38,243 bases of DNA. Origin: Candidatus Methanovorans sp. (lineage in GTDB: Archaea > Halobacteriota > Methanosarcinia > Methanosarcinales > Methanosarcinaceae). Location: the NCBI GenBank assembly GCA_020793565.1, contig DQIP01000224.1, positions 1 through 38,243 of the forward strand, in the 5' to 3' direction. Made by a program: the position numbers and the translations under genes. The notes beneath the pieces were generated by a model, which worked only from the letters and a program-made list of their open reading frames with translations, had not been told where the DNA came from and searched no databases. Numbering within the stretch: position 1 is the first letter of the stretch; the number at the start of each line of letters is the position of its first letter. Shown here piece by piece: positions 8,617-16,480 of the stretch.

Positions 8617-8868
8617 TTACAGAATATCACTGAGTGCGTCAAGGTTCACGTCCGCTCCATTGAACAGTTTTTCATATTCCATAAATTCATCACCGACCTG
8701 CAAAACCGGAGCTGTAACTGTGAATACCCCATTTACCCGTAACTCTGTCAGCGACTCTGCTGTGGACATATCTGCTACATCAAAGGATACATTATTTGAT
8801 TTTAATACTTTTTTCAGTTGCTCACATTTCGGGCAAGTTTGGGTTGTATAGATTATAATTCCAGACAT
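8617..8868 (-). CDS. nrdH: NrdH-like glutaredoxin
   Basis: An 83-residue thioredoxin-fold redox protein with the active-site CPKC at residues 12-15. It probably supplies electrons to the ribonucleotide reductase encoded next. The ATG at 8868 is preceded by AAAAGGTG at suitable spacing; a GTG nine nt upstream overlaps that ribosome binding site and is rejected. It is the first gene of the nrdH-nrdD-nrdG operon and is separated from nrdD by 56 nt. Whether it reduces NrdD directly or works through another thiol system cannot be told from sequence. Confidence 0.85.
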   Translation of the reverse strand: MSGIIIYTTQTCPKCEQLKKVLKSNNVSFDVADMSTAESLTELRVNGVFTVTAPVLQVGDEFMEYEKLFNGADVNLDALSDIL

Positions 8869-9082
8869 AATTAACACCTTTTAAATTACATAATGGTTTT
8901 TAGAATAATAAGCCACAAGAGGAGGAATGGCAGGGCACGATTTGATAAAAACATGCCCGGGCGCCATTGTTAATGTTGTGGAAATAATCCCCCGATTGTA
9001 ATACATATTAAGACATTTAGGGTTAATAACACTTTTCAATTCCATCTTTGAATACCATTTTTTTAAATGCATAATCATATAT
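8869..9082 (-). other. Long leader of the nrd operon
   Basis: About 210 nt between the candidate operator and nrdH hold no recognised riboswitch. An open frame of up to 69 codons runs through it (9090 to 8881) without a convincing ribosome binding site or recognisable protein; it could be chance or a small leader peptide. Confidence 0.3.
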
Positions 9083-9132
9083 GGTAACATATATTGTTCG
9101 TACCGGTTTTAGTGTTACCAATTATGGTAACA
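9083..9132. promoter_or_regulatory. Shared operator between nrd operon and radB
   Basis: An inverted repeat TGTTACCA-ATTA-TGGTAACA occupies 9113-9132, and an extra half-site GGTAACA lies at 9083-9089, 43 bp (about four helical turns) away. The motif lies between the divergent nrdH and radB genes and overlaps AT-rich TATA-like stretches on both strands. This is the arrangement expected of a repressor or activator controlling both transcripts. Confidence 0.6.
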
Positions 9133-9196
9133 AATGTATATTGCCAAAAGATGTATATCCTAACCTCCATTATAACAGGTAATTCCAAGACACGAG

Positions 9197-9880
9197 GTGT
9201 ACAATATAAACACACAACTTTTATCAGGATGTCAGCCGCTTGACGAACTCCTTGGAGGCGGATTTGAAACAGGAGTTGTGACCCAGATATTTGGGGAAGC
9301 GGGCAGCGGAAAGACCAATATCTGCATCCAGCTTGCTGTTGAATGCGTAAAACACGGCAAAAAAGTTATTTTCATAGACACTGAAAGTCTTTCACCTGAC
9401 AGGTTCATGCAGATCGCAGGCGAGAATGCAAAAGAGATAGCGCAGCAGATCATTATTTTTGAACCCCACTGTTTTGAAGAGCAATATGCTGCCGTAAAAG
9501 AGATCGAAAAACTCACAGGCGAGAATATCGGACTTATAATAGTAGACTCTGCGACCTCATTCTACAGGTTCGAACTGGATGATGAGGATTCAAGTATCAG
9601 GACCCGTCGTGAACTGTTCAACCAGATAGGATTGTTGCACAGTCTTGCACGCAAGCACAATATGATAGTGGTAATTACTAACCAGGTGTATACTGATATC
9701 GGTTCGGGAACATTCAAACCAATCGGGGGAAGCGGGATCGAACACATCTCAAAAACAATAATCCAGCTTGAACGCACAGAAAATAGGCGCGGTACCAGAT
9801 ATGCAAAACTGTGGAAGCACCGCTCGCGCCCAGAAGGCGAGACATGCAAATTTACCATCACTGGCGATGGTGTAAGGTAA
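9197..9880 (+). CDS. radB: DNA repair and recombination protein RadB
   Basis: Euryarchaeal RadA/Rad51 paralogue that assists homologous recombination. The 227-residue protein is a bare RecA core without the N-terminal helix-hairpin-helix domain of RadA. Walker A GEAGSGKT is at residues 33-40 and Walker B LIIVDSA at about 113-119; the length is typical. The start is awkward: the frame opens with GTG at 9197, but the best ribosome binding site, GAGGTG at 9194-9199, overlaps it and points to an ATA codon at 9206. It is divergent from the nrd operon and shares its candidate operator, linking recombination with dNTP supply. Confidence 0.92.
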   Translation: MYNINTQLLSGCQPLDELLGGGFETGVVTQIFGEAGSGKTNICIQLAVECVKHGKKVIFIDTESLSPDRFMQIAGENAKEIAQQIIIFEPHCFEEQYAAVKEIEKLTGENIGLIIVDSATSFYRFELDDEDSSIRTRRELFNQIGLLHSLARKHNMIVVITNQVYTDIGSGTFKPIGGSGIEHISKTIIQLERTENRRGTRYAKLWKHRSRPEGETCKFTITGDGVR

Positions 9881-9965
9881 ATGTCCGTGTTTCACGCTGG
9901 TTTATGTGAGTAGATGTATTGACCCCTTCCAAGTAGATATTATAGTGATGTGGATTCTGTATGAT

Positions 9966-10054
9966 CTCACTTTTTGGCGTCGTTGAGTATCTCATATTCA
10001 CAAACACCTATTGAGAAAATGGCATTTCTGCAATTCAATATATGACTTTCTTGT
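9966..10054. repeat. Group II intron scrap joined to the 40-bp repeat (copy 2)
   Basis: Positions 9966-10006 resemble 14524-14580 of the group II intron (shared GGCGTCGTTGA and ATTCACAA blocks). They are followed by the 40-bp repeat core (10019-10054), here ending at TTCTTGT. Both are degraded. From 9881 to 9965 nothing is recognised. Confidence 0.5.
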
Positions 10055-10108
10055 AGTATATAGGGGCTGTCCAATAATTACGGCATTCAATAGTATTGAT
10101 CTTTCTTT

Positions 10109-10304
10109 GTAACTATTCAGCCATACATAAACATTATCAGTAGACTGAATAATCCATAAATTGATAATTACGCACAATTGACAAATACCTTTAAAATCGA
10201 TGTGTGTAGACTCAGTATTAAAAACTGAAAAATGTAGTGCCACAAGCACAAATTCGAGGATTTTCGCCATCGGTGTCCGGTCTCAAGGATGGCTGAATAG
10301 TTAC
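10109..10304. mobile_element. 196-bp MITE with IS66-like ends
   Basis: Perfect 16-bp terminal inverted repeats GTAACTATTCAGCCAT (10109-10124) and its complement (10289-10304) are flanked on both sides by the 8-bp direct repeat CTTTCTTT (10101-10108 and 10305-10312). Ends beginning GTAA with 8-bp target duplications are characteristic of the IS66 family. There is no credible coding frame inside, so it is a non-autonomous derivative. Confidence 0.82.
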
Positions 10305-10367
10305 CTTTCTTTTTGTATTTAAATCCAGATTTAACCTTTTTTTCCTGAATTTTTGAATTGCAGGACA

Positions 10368-10566
10368 ACCTCTATAAGCTAAATATAGGATAACGCAGCA
10401 TAGATTTTTTACACAACAATGTTATTGAAAATGTTCAGTTTGATTCGACTGAGGTATATATTTCATAATGTTTGAAATACGCCGCCTGCGGCGGTATTGC
10501 TGTGCGGGGTTTTGCAATATGGACTATGCATCAAAATTTTATCGAAACCATCTATACAAATACGTT
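10368..10566. repeat. Dispersed ~200-bp element, copy 1
   Basis: It shares long blocks with 24484-24683: CGCAGCATAG, CAATGTT, the CGCCG/CGGCG hairpin near 10481-10494, TGTGCGGGGT, and an identical 3' end around ATCGAAACCATCTATACAAA. Its first ~80 bp also align with the interior of the GAGACTGTCGG MITEs (best with the copy at 37370-37500). No coding capacity is seen. The gap up to trmI ends here. Confidence 0.7.
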
Positions 10567-10586
10567 TGTATTATTTTGCCACTCCG

Positions 10587-11339
10587 TCACGTTCTTGCGA
10601 TCGTGATGAAACCAGTGTGCCCGACACGTGCTGTTGACGGACGCGTCCCCCGGTCGGAAAAAGATATCTCGCGCTCAATGCATTCAATGGTTGTAACATC
10701 CACAAAACCAGCCTCTGCCATCCTATCCCGAATTTCCTTTGTCTGCTCAAAGAACGGAGAGTATGTAACAACGAATCCCCCGGCGTGCAACACTTTTTTG
10801 ACATTCCGGATAACATCCATCGCATCGATCGTATCAAGAGTTACTACATCGAACTTCTCATCAAGGGCTGATATCTCATTCACGATATTACCGCAGCGCA
10901 CCTCTACATTATCAAGCCCTGCGCGTTCTATGTTCCTGCGCGCCACTGTAGCAAAATCATCCTTGACCTCATAACTCACAACACGTTTTGCGATAGAACC
11001 AAGATACATCGCGAGGATCCCTGAACCTGTGCCGGCATCAAGTACCGAATCCTGTTTATTCAGGCCAGTGTATGCAATGACCGAACCGATATCCTTTGGC
11101 ATCATGGGCGCGCCCGTGCGCCTGGCATACTTGAACATATCAGGCATTCGCGGTTTCTGGATAACAAAAACCTGGCCCATGTGCGATGTTATCGTATCGC
11201 CGATCTCTTTTTGCAGCAGCTCTCCAAGATCTATGATCCCGAAGTCAGAATGGAACTTTTCTTCTGATACAGTAGTAATGAATTCACGTAATTTCCCTTT
11301 ATTTGTAGTCCTAAGTAGAACTGCTTCTTCCAATCTCAT
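10587..11339 (-). CDS. trmI: tRNA (adenine-N1)-methyltransferase, TrmI-like
   Basis: Archaeal TrmI-family enzyme, which methylates A57/A58 of tRNA with S-adenosylmethionine, stabilising the T-arm. The 250-residue protein has an N-terminal beta domain and a Rossmann methyltransferase fold with motif I DAGTGSG at 101-107. The acidic motif (VVTLDTID) lies near 175. The ATG at 11339 overlaps the stop of the upstream HD-domain gene (ATGA) and has AGGTGA 7 nt before it, so translation is coupled. An upstream in-frame ATG at 11372 lies inside that gene and is rejected. Confidence 0.88.
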   Translation of the reverse strand: MRLEEAVLLRTTNKGKLREFITTVSEEKFHSDFGIIDLGELLQKEIGDTITSHMGQVFVIQKPRMPDMFKYARRTGAPMMPKDIGSVIAYTGLNKQDSVLDAGTGSGILAMYLGSIAKRVVSYEVKDDFATVARRNIERAGLDNVEVRCGNIVNEISALDEKFDVVTLDTIDAMDVIRNVKKVLHAGGFVVTYSPFFEQTKEIRDRMAEAGFVDVTTIECIEREISFSDRGTRPSTARVGHTGFITIART

Positions 11340-13177
11340 TTGTTTTTCACCTGATGTCTTGTTGTCCGGCAATACCTATCAACTTTTATTGTTACAATAT
11401 CCCGCGGTATCGAATGTTTGTTCATGATAAGATGATCCATGATCGCCGCAAACTCGTGCTTATAAGAATCTTTTAGCGATCTCGCATATTCCACACCATC
11501 GCTTGTAAGTACATATTCATATCGCTGCCTGAAACGTTCATTCATCTCATAATATCGCAGGTCCTCATCTACAATACCCATGGCAACCAGTATTTGCAGG
11601 TCCTCAAATACTTTTTCGCTATACGAAAATCCATACCTTTCGTGGAAATAGTAATCAAACAGGTTCTTTAATGTCTCTTCCATGCTAAATAGTTCCACAG
11701 TCTTGTACAGCCATGTGATATTCCGGATCCGTGGAATCGAAATATCTATATTGTCTTTCTTCTCAAAAATATTATGAACACCATAGAGAAGAAGTATCAA
11801 TCCCTCAATAGGGAGATACTGGTCACCACGAATAAACCTGATAAGTTTTGGAGAAATATCATCAACAAGTGACCGCATTTTAGATTCCATTCCAGCAGCA
11901 TCCACCACCATGTCCGGATGTGCGAATGCAGTCAATGACATCTGGCGCGATATTGCACGCACCAACCCGTTAGCAAGTGCGGATTCGTCATAGAAAAAGC
12001 CTTCGTCCTCATTGATCACAATACGAGTGTTCTTTGGAACACCTGATGCGACACTCAGGTCAATCAAAACGTCATCCAGCTCCTTTTTGAGTTCAGTTTC
12101 AAACATTTTTCTGGCAACCCCGTGGCGTGCAATGGTCGAAAGTGCCATTTTTGTTATCGGGGGAAGGGTTTTGTGTGTGAAACGAACGCGTGGACTGTAG
12201 ATCTTCCCATCGCGGATGTTCCCCATGAACTTTTTCGCATGCACACTGCCATTTGCCTTTATGAAACCGAGCAGGTCATTATCATTATATACTGTGAAGA
12301 ATTTGATGATGGCAGCAGTAACTGCATCCTTGCCACCTGTTTCTTCAATGTTGGACATTGCATCCTCAAGAGCATAGAGCAACATCACACGCGCAGACTG
12401 CGTTTTTGGATGATGTATGATCGCGGTATAATGGTGGGCGCGTGCGATAAGCATGGATTCTGCGGCTGCCAGTGCCATATCCTCATCGTAAGTGGAACCT
12501 TCAAGTGTCCCGAGCACGATTCGCTTATCTTTGATCGTCAAACTCCGGACGATCTGGTCAACATCGATCAGTCCAAGAGATACGCCCGTATGATGGGAAT
12601 CGCGCAAAAGGAAATCGATCCGGTCTGCGTCTATATCACCTGAGATGATATGTCCGAGATATGGGCAGTCAAGTGAATGCGCGTCTCCTGTTGCCATTTT
12701 TGCGATATCATTGAAGAAGGTATACGCATCGATCCCAAAATTTGCTTCAACATGCCGGCATATGTTTTTTTCGCCAGGGATTTTGTTCTTTATGATGTTC
12801 CTTGTAAATGATTCATGACCGATAACCTTTTTACCTTCAATGACCGGCTGGAATTTAGTATTTCGTTTAAGCACACCTTCAACCGCATGTGAAAGTGCAG
12901 AATGGCCCACATCATGTAACAGTCCTGCGATCCTGACCTTTTGCACTTCGTCCGGCTCAAGCCCTAGTGCATTTGCAATTATTGACGCGGTATGCATCGT
13001 ACCAATGCTGTGTTCAAAACGCGTGTGGTTTGCACCCGGATAAACTACGTCTGCGAGTCCGAGTTGCTGTATCCTGCGCAACCGCTGGACCTGACGGGTG
13101 TTTACGAGCATCTGTTCCAGTTCACTGAGTATAATCGTTTTGTGAACCGGATCATAGATTATCATGGGTTTTGGCAT
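11336..13177 (-). CDS. HD-domain phosphohydrolase, dNTPase/SAMHD1-like
   Basis: A 613-residue protein of the HD superfamily. Metal ligands are visible as His56 (RFEH), His88-Asp89 (LLHDVGH) and an Asp in DIDADRIDF around 181-189. This layout matches bacterial and archaeal dGTPase/SAMHD1-type triphosphohydrolases, which cleave dNTPs to deoxynucleoside and triphosphate. The remaining ~350 residues form the helical domain of this family and a C-terminal region I cannot assign. No Shine-Dalgarno precedes the ATG, and a TATA box sits 29 nt upstream, so the mRNA is probably leaderless. trmI follows with an ATGA overlap. The substrate is not certain. Confidence 0.85.
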   Translation of the reverse strand: MPKPMIIYDPVHKTIILSELEQMLVNTRQVQRLRRIQQLGLADVVYPGANHTRFEHSIGTMHTASIIANALGLEPDEVQKVRIAGLLHDVGHSALSHAVEGVLKRNTKFQPVIEGKKVIGHESFTRNIIKNKIPGEKNICRHVEANFGIDAYTFFNDIAKMATGDAHSLDCPYLGHIISGDIDADRIDFLLRDSHHTGVSLGLIDVDQIVRSLTIKDKRIVLGTLEGSTYDEDMALAAAESMLIARAHHYTAIIHHPKTQSARVMLLYALEDAMSNIEETGGKDAVTAAIIKFFTVYNDNDLLGFIKANGSVHAKKFMGNIRDGKIYSPRVRFTHKTLPPITKMALSTIARHGVARKMFETELKKELDDVLIDLSVASGVPKNTRIVINEDEGFFYDESALANGLVRAISRQMSLTAFAHPDMVVDAAGMESKMRSLVDDISPKLIRFIRGDQYLPIEGLILLLYGVHNIFEKKDNIDISIPRIRNITWLYKTVELFSMEETLKNLFDYYFHERYGFSYSEKVFEDLQILVAMGIVDEDLRYYEMNERFRQRYEYVLTSDGVEYARSLKDSYKHEFAAIMDHLIMNKHSIPRDIVTIKVDRYCRTTRHQVKNK

Positions 13178-13200
13178 TGTTGGAATATTATTAGTGAGGG

Positions 13201-13212
13201 ATTATATATTAA
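13201..13212 (-). promoter_or_regulatory. TATA box of the HD phosphohydrolase-trmI operon
   Basis: Minus-strand TTAATATATAAT is centred about 29 nt before the ATG at 13177, the distance expected for a leaderless archaeal transcript; no ribosome binding site is present. Confidence 0.6.
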
Positions 13213-13328
13213 GGATAGGAATTTGTTGGAACTTGTTGTTAGTAGAGTGGACGTATTTGTTTAAGTAGTTTTGATGCCGGGTTACTCGCCGAATAAGAAA
13301 GAGCGATTACTCGCTCTCCCTCTTCTAA

Positions 13329-13362
13329 GAACCGGACTTGCAATTTTCACCACATCCGGCTC
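13329..13362 (-). ncRNA. Group II intron domain V
   Basis: 34-nt hairpin GAGCCGGATGTGGTGAAAAT followed by TGCAAGTCCGGTTC. It has the catalytic AGC near the 5' side, a GAAA-type loop and the closing GTTC, as in canonical domain V. A domain VI-like stem GAGCGA/TCGCTC follows at about 13295-13315. Confidence 0.88.
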
Positions 13363-13437
13363 AAGCCTTTCATAACCCTTTTTGTATCGGGCAGCAGTTA
13401 ACAATTAAATGGCATAATTGTTTTAAGACTACACTAT

Positions 13438-14570
13438 TCATGTAAATGAACAGATGTTCATTTCAACTCTATATGTTTTAGGCTTGTTAGCCATTTTACG
13501 AGCACGCAGTTTATTTCTCCGTACTTCGAAATATTCTTTGTCAATGTAGGGGTTTTTATCAAGTTTTGGACCTCTGTGTCTCAAAATCTTTGTATCTGAG
13601 AAGAGTTTTAGTTTGTTCTTTTTCGTAGAAAATACCCAATTCCGGGTCCCTTCACGGTGCCAGTATCTCTTGACTATCCAGGACCTGGACTTTTGGGGAT
13701 GTCTCCTCTTTGTCCATCTCCACAGCATGTTCCAGACTATATGGTCCAGTTTGCCGAATGTCTCTTTGGACACCACTGATTGATGGTAATTTGTCCATCC
13801 AGTAATAATGGGGTTGAGAGCACCAATGAGGTCTTCCTGTTTCCATGCCTTACCTTTTTTGATACTTTGGTAGGATTCAGATGATGTTTGTATACAAAAC
13901 CTGCTTTGAGAAATTGATTCAGAATCGATTTGTCCATTAGGATGTTATCCTGTAACCATTCATGGTTGATGTTGTCAAAACAACCTTTGATATCTCCTTC
14001 CAGTATCCACTGAGCAGAATTTCTTCTACTTAGACAGTTGAAAGCTTGCCCACAGGCATCCTGTGCGCTTCGGAATTTCCGAAAGCCAAAGGACGCAATA
14101 TCAGCAGTGGCTTCTGCAACAGGGTTTAATGCAAGGGCATATAATGCCTGCATTGCCCTGTCGTACATAGTCGGGATACCTAAGGGTCGTTTCTTCTTCT
14201 TACCAGATTTCTCAATGAAAACTCTTTTCAATGGTTTTGCTTTATAACTCTTGTCAGATAAACTAAGAGCAGCATTCATTTTAGCTTCGGGTGTTAACCA
14301 CTTTTCGCCGTCAATTCCTGCTGTTCTTTTACCCTTATTCTGACAAATCGTTCGTACTGCTAGTGATTTAGCATAGAACGAGTGGGTTAACAAATATTGT
14401 AGTTTCTTTACTGTTTGCCATTTTCCTTTTAAAACTGCTTTTGTAATTCTGGTTTGTAGCCTGTTAATATTTTTAATGACCTTTTTCCAATTGAAAATTT
14501 TCCATTGGATTTTTGGTCTCATATCTGCAAGTCTCTCGCTTTTGGGCGTCGTTGAATTACTTACATTCAC
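13438..14570 (-). pseudogene. Group II intron reverse transcriptase/maturase, catalytic region deleted
   Basis: Translation begins at a GTG (14570) preceded by CGGAGGT at 6-nt spacing. The first frame gives the RT N-terminal blocks: AGIDGEKWLTPEAKMNA, KKKRPLGIPTMYDRAMQAL, and EGDIKGCFDNINHEWLQDNI, which is RT block 3. Near 13861-13868, after HLNPTK, the sequence jumps out of frame to KGKAWKQEDLIGALNPIITG, the start of the maturase (X) domain, and runs on to WRWTKRRHP and a basic C-terminus ending at 13438. The QGG and YADD segments (RT blocks 4-7) are absent. This is an internal deletion with a frameshift, so the protein cannot be an active reverse transcriptase. A maturase fragment could in principle still be made. 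Confidence 0.88.
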
Positions 14571-15078
14571 AAGTTTACCTCCGTTCATACAATGAAACAC
14601 CGTTGGCAAGTCTGCACCCTTTCGGGTTGAGGCAAAGTTTGAACCTCTATCCAGTCCATTACAGACTGACATTCGCTTTTTACCGTTTCCGTTACCCCCT
14701 GAGCCTTCGTCAGCCCTTGTGGGCTTCCTACCCAGATATTATTGGGAGCTCATGGGGTTTACCAAGTTCCATATCTTGAATAATTCTAAATACCTTAGAA
14801 GCCATCTTTGAGCCGAGAATCATACGTCCATTCCCTATAATGTGCGACGAGCCATTATAGTCTGATTCCATGCCTTTTTTGGCTCAAGCGTATACAGTCT
14901 GCTTTCGCTTGTTGCCGTTCACGACTCTTACGATGATTCAACTTTCGTTTCTTCTTAGCATTTGTTACCCTAGCAGATCGTCTGGATCAGACTTCCGAAT
15001 TTTTCCACGTTGTCCTGTGGGCATCACACATTTCATTACTGATAATGCATGCCACAGTAGGGTCACTCCGAATGGAGG

Positions 15079-15120
15079 GAGTGGCATTTCTGCAATTCAA
15101 GATATGACTTTCTTGTCACA
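15079..15120. repeat. 40-bp dispersed repeat, copy 3
   Basis: Same sequence as copy 1 (111-152) with no obvious change over the 40-bp core. It lies about 50 bp outside the estimated 5' end of the group II intron and is followed by a small hairpin GCCGCTTTCGGC. Homology with copy 1 ends right after CACA. Confidence 0.75.
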
Positions 15121-15160
15121 GCGCCGCTTTCGGCGTTTTCACATTGACCCACGATTCGAT

Positions 15161-16387
15161 TCACTGTGCAAGCAGCACATTTTTGTGTTCTTCAATAATG
15201 AATCGGATGAAATCACTGATATCCGACTGCCGTCCTTTTTCAAGATAGTTGAAATAATCATATTTCCTGTCAGGATCGAACGCAAATATCGGGTATCCAC
15301 CCTTTAGCAGTATAAATGAATGAATTAGTCTTGCTGCCCTGCCATTTCCGTCCTTGAATGGATGGATCGACACAAAAAGGAAGTGGAATATCGAAGCGAG
15401 TATGAGGGGGTGGGTGCAGTCTTTGTTGAGTTGACAGAAACTCACAAGTGATCTCATCAAATATTCCATTTCTTTATTGGTTGATGGCAATTTCAATTTA
15501 GAGCCAACAATTCGTTTTGTAGGTGAAGCAAAGAACATCCCGGCTTCTTTGATCAATCCGCGCATCAGTATCTGGTGAGTGGTTTTGATCAGGTCAAGGT
15601 TTAAGTCTGTATCTTTGTACACTTTAAGTATATAATCCAGGGCATCCTTCGTGTTTTTGATCTCGATGATCTCTTTTGGTGTGAGGTCTGTTGGCAGGTC
15701 ATGTATGATTCGTTCAACATCTTTGCTGGATGCAGTGTTCCCTTCTGTGACAGTTGAAGAGTAAATGTGAAGTTTGATGAGATTATCCATGATCTCTTTT
15801 GATCTGGTGATATTTTTGATGGCATCTATGTTGGTGATCGAATCCTTACAGGTGCCTTCTATATCCGGGACTGGCAAACCTTTCATTATCAGGTACCACA
15901 GGGTTACATCATTTATGAGGAACTTGAACACCATCGGTCTCTGTTTGATTACGCGAATGAACTTGTTTTTAACCAATACCTCTATATGTTTCTTGAGGGT
16001 TTTTCCGGATATTTTTGATTCATTTAATAATTCCTCACGTGAAATCTCCATGTTTTTCTGGATATGAAAGATCACAGACTCTGCTTTTGGATCCAGAATT
16101 GCATTGTGATCGATCCCTTCTTTCCTGCACCAGAGCAGGAATGAAAGGTGGTTAATAAGTGGATAGCTGTCCGGATTCAATGAGTATTCATTCGTTCTTG
16201 CACCCGACAGCGGTCTTTTTAATACAAGATCACTATTGATCAATTCCCGCATTCTTCTATACAATGTCTGGGTGTTCAGGTTTTCAAAAAGGATATTTCG
16301 CCGCAGGACATTTTCCAGGCTGTTGAACGTTGTTGGTGAGTTAAAATGCAGGTATATTAGTATATCGTATTTACCGGGTGAGGTCAT
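15161..16387 (-). CDS. Fic-family protein with N-terminal winged helices (class II AMPylator)
   Basis: A 408-residue Fic/DOC protein. The catalytic motif HPFKDGNGRAAR spans residues 342-353 with all key residues (His342, Asp/Gly-Asn-Gly anion loop, Arg). An inhibitory motif STVTEGN (Ser211 to Gly216, pattern S/T-x3-E-G) lies before the core, which makes it a class II, self-inhibited Fic. Such enzymes usually transfer AMP to target proteins. The first ~170 residues hold two predicted winged-helix regions (about 5-70 and 110-150), so it may bind DNA and regulate transcription. The TATA box lies 27 nt before the ATG, indicating a leaderless mRNA. The target is unknown; no separate antitoxin is seen. 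Confidence 0.88.
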   Translation of the reverse strand: MTSPGKYDILIYLHFNSPTTFNSLENVLRRNILFENLNTQTLYRRMRELINSDLVLKRPLSGARTNEYSLNPDSYPLINHLSFLLWCRKEGIDHNAILDPKAESVIFHIQKNMEISREELLNESKISGKTLKKHIEVLVKNKFIRVIKQRPMVFKFLINDVTLWYLIMKGLPVPDIEGTCKDSITNIDAIKNITRSKEIMDNLIKLHIYSSTVTEGNTASSKDVERIIHDLPTDLTPKEIIEIKNTKDALDYILKVYKDTDLNLDLIKTTHQILMRGLIKEAGMFFASPTKRIVGSKLKLPSTNKEMEYLMRSLVSFCQLNKDCTHPLILASIFHFLFVSIHPFKDGNGRAARLIHSFILLKGGYPIFAFDPDRKYDYFNYLEKGRQSDISDFIRFIIEEHKNVLLAQ

Positions 16388-16410
16388 ATATGGGAAATAT
16401 GGTATACTCT

Positions 16411-16420
16411 TATATATGTA
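16411..16420 (-). promoter_or_regulatory. TATA box of the Fic gene
   Basis: Minus-strand TACATATATA lies about 27 nt upstream of the ATG at 16387, and no ribosome binding site is visible between them. Confidence 0.5.
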
Positions 16421-16480
16421 CTACTGATTGGATAGTTGAGATATTCCCATTTGTGTTTTCATCTGCACACCTGATTTCCT

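Larger units (their letters stand above)
13275..15029 (-). mobile_element. Degenerate group II intron
   Basis: The minus strand carries the hallmarks of a mobile group II intron of about 1.75 kb: a candidate 5' end GTGTGATGCC at 15029, a reverse transcriptase frame, a 34-nt domain V, and a domain VI ending near 13275 in GAGTAACCCGGC. Both the flank-side 40-bp repeat (15079-15120) and a small inverted repeat CACTCC/GGAGTG (about 15064-15082) adjoin the 5' side. The internal reverse transcriptase is broken, so self-mobility is lost, although the ribozyme core may still fold. The exact 5' boundary is an estimate. Confidence 0.8.

Noticed and set aside
8881-9090. 69-codon frame on the minus strand before nrdH, or a riboswitch in the same leader
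   Set aside because: No ribosome binding site or recognisable protein; no cobalamin or other riboswitch core could be aligned convincingly.
9998-10368. Several short frames on the minus strand in the radB-trmI gap
   Set aside because: They run through a MITE with clear ends and target duplications; no protein similarity is visible.
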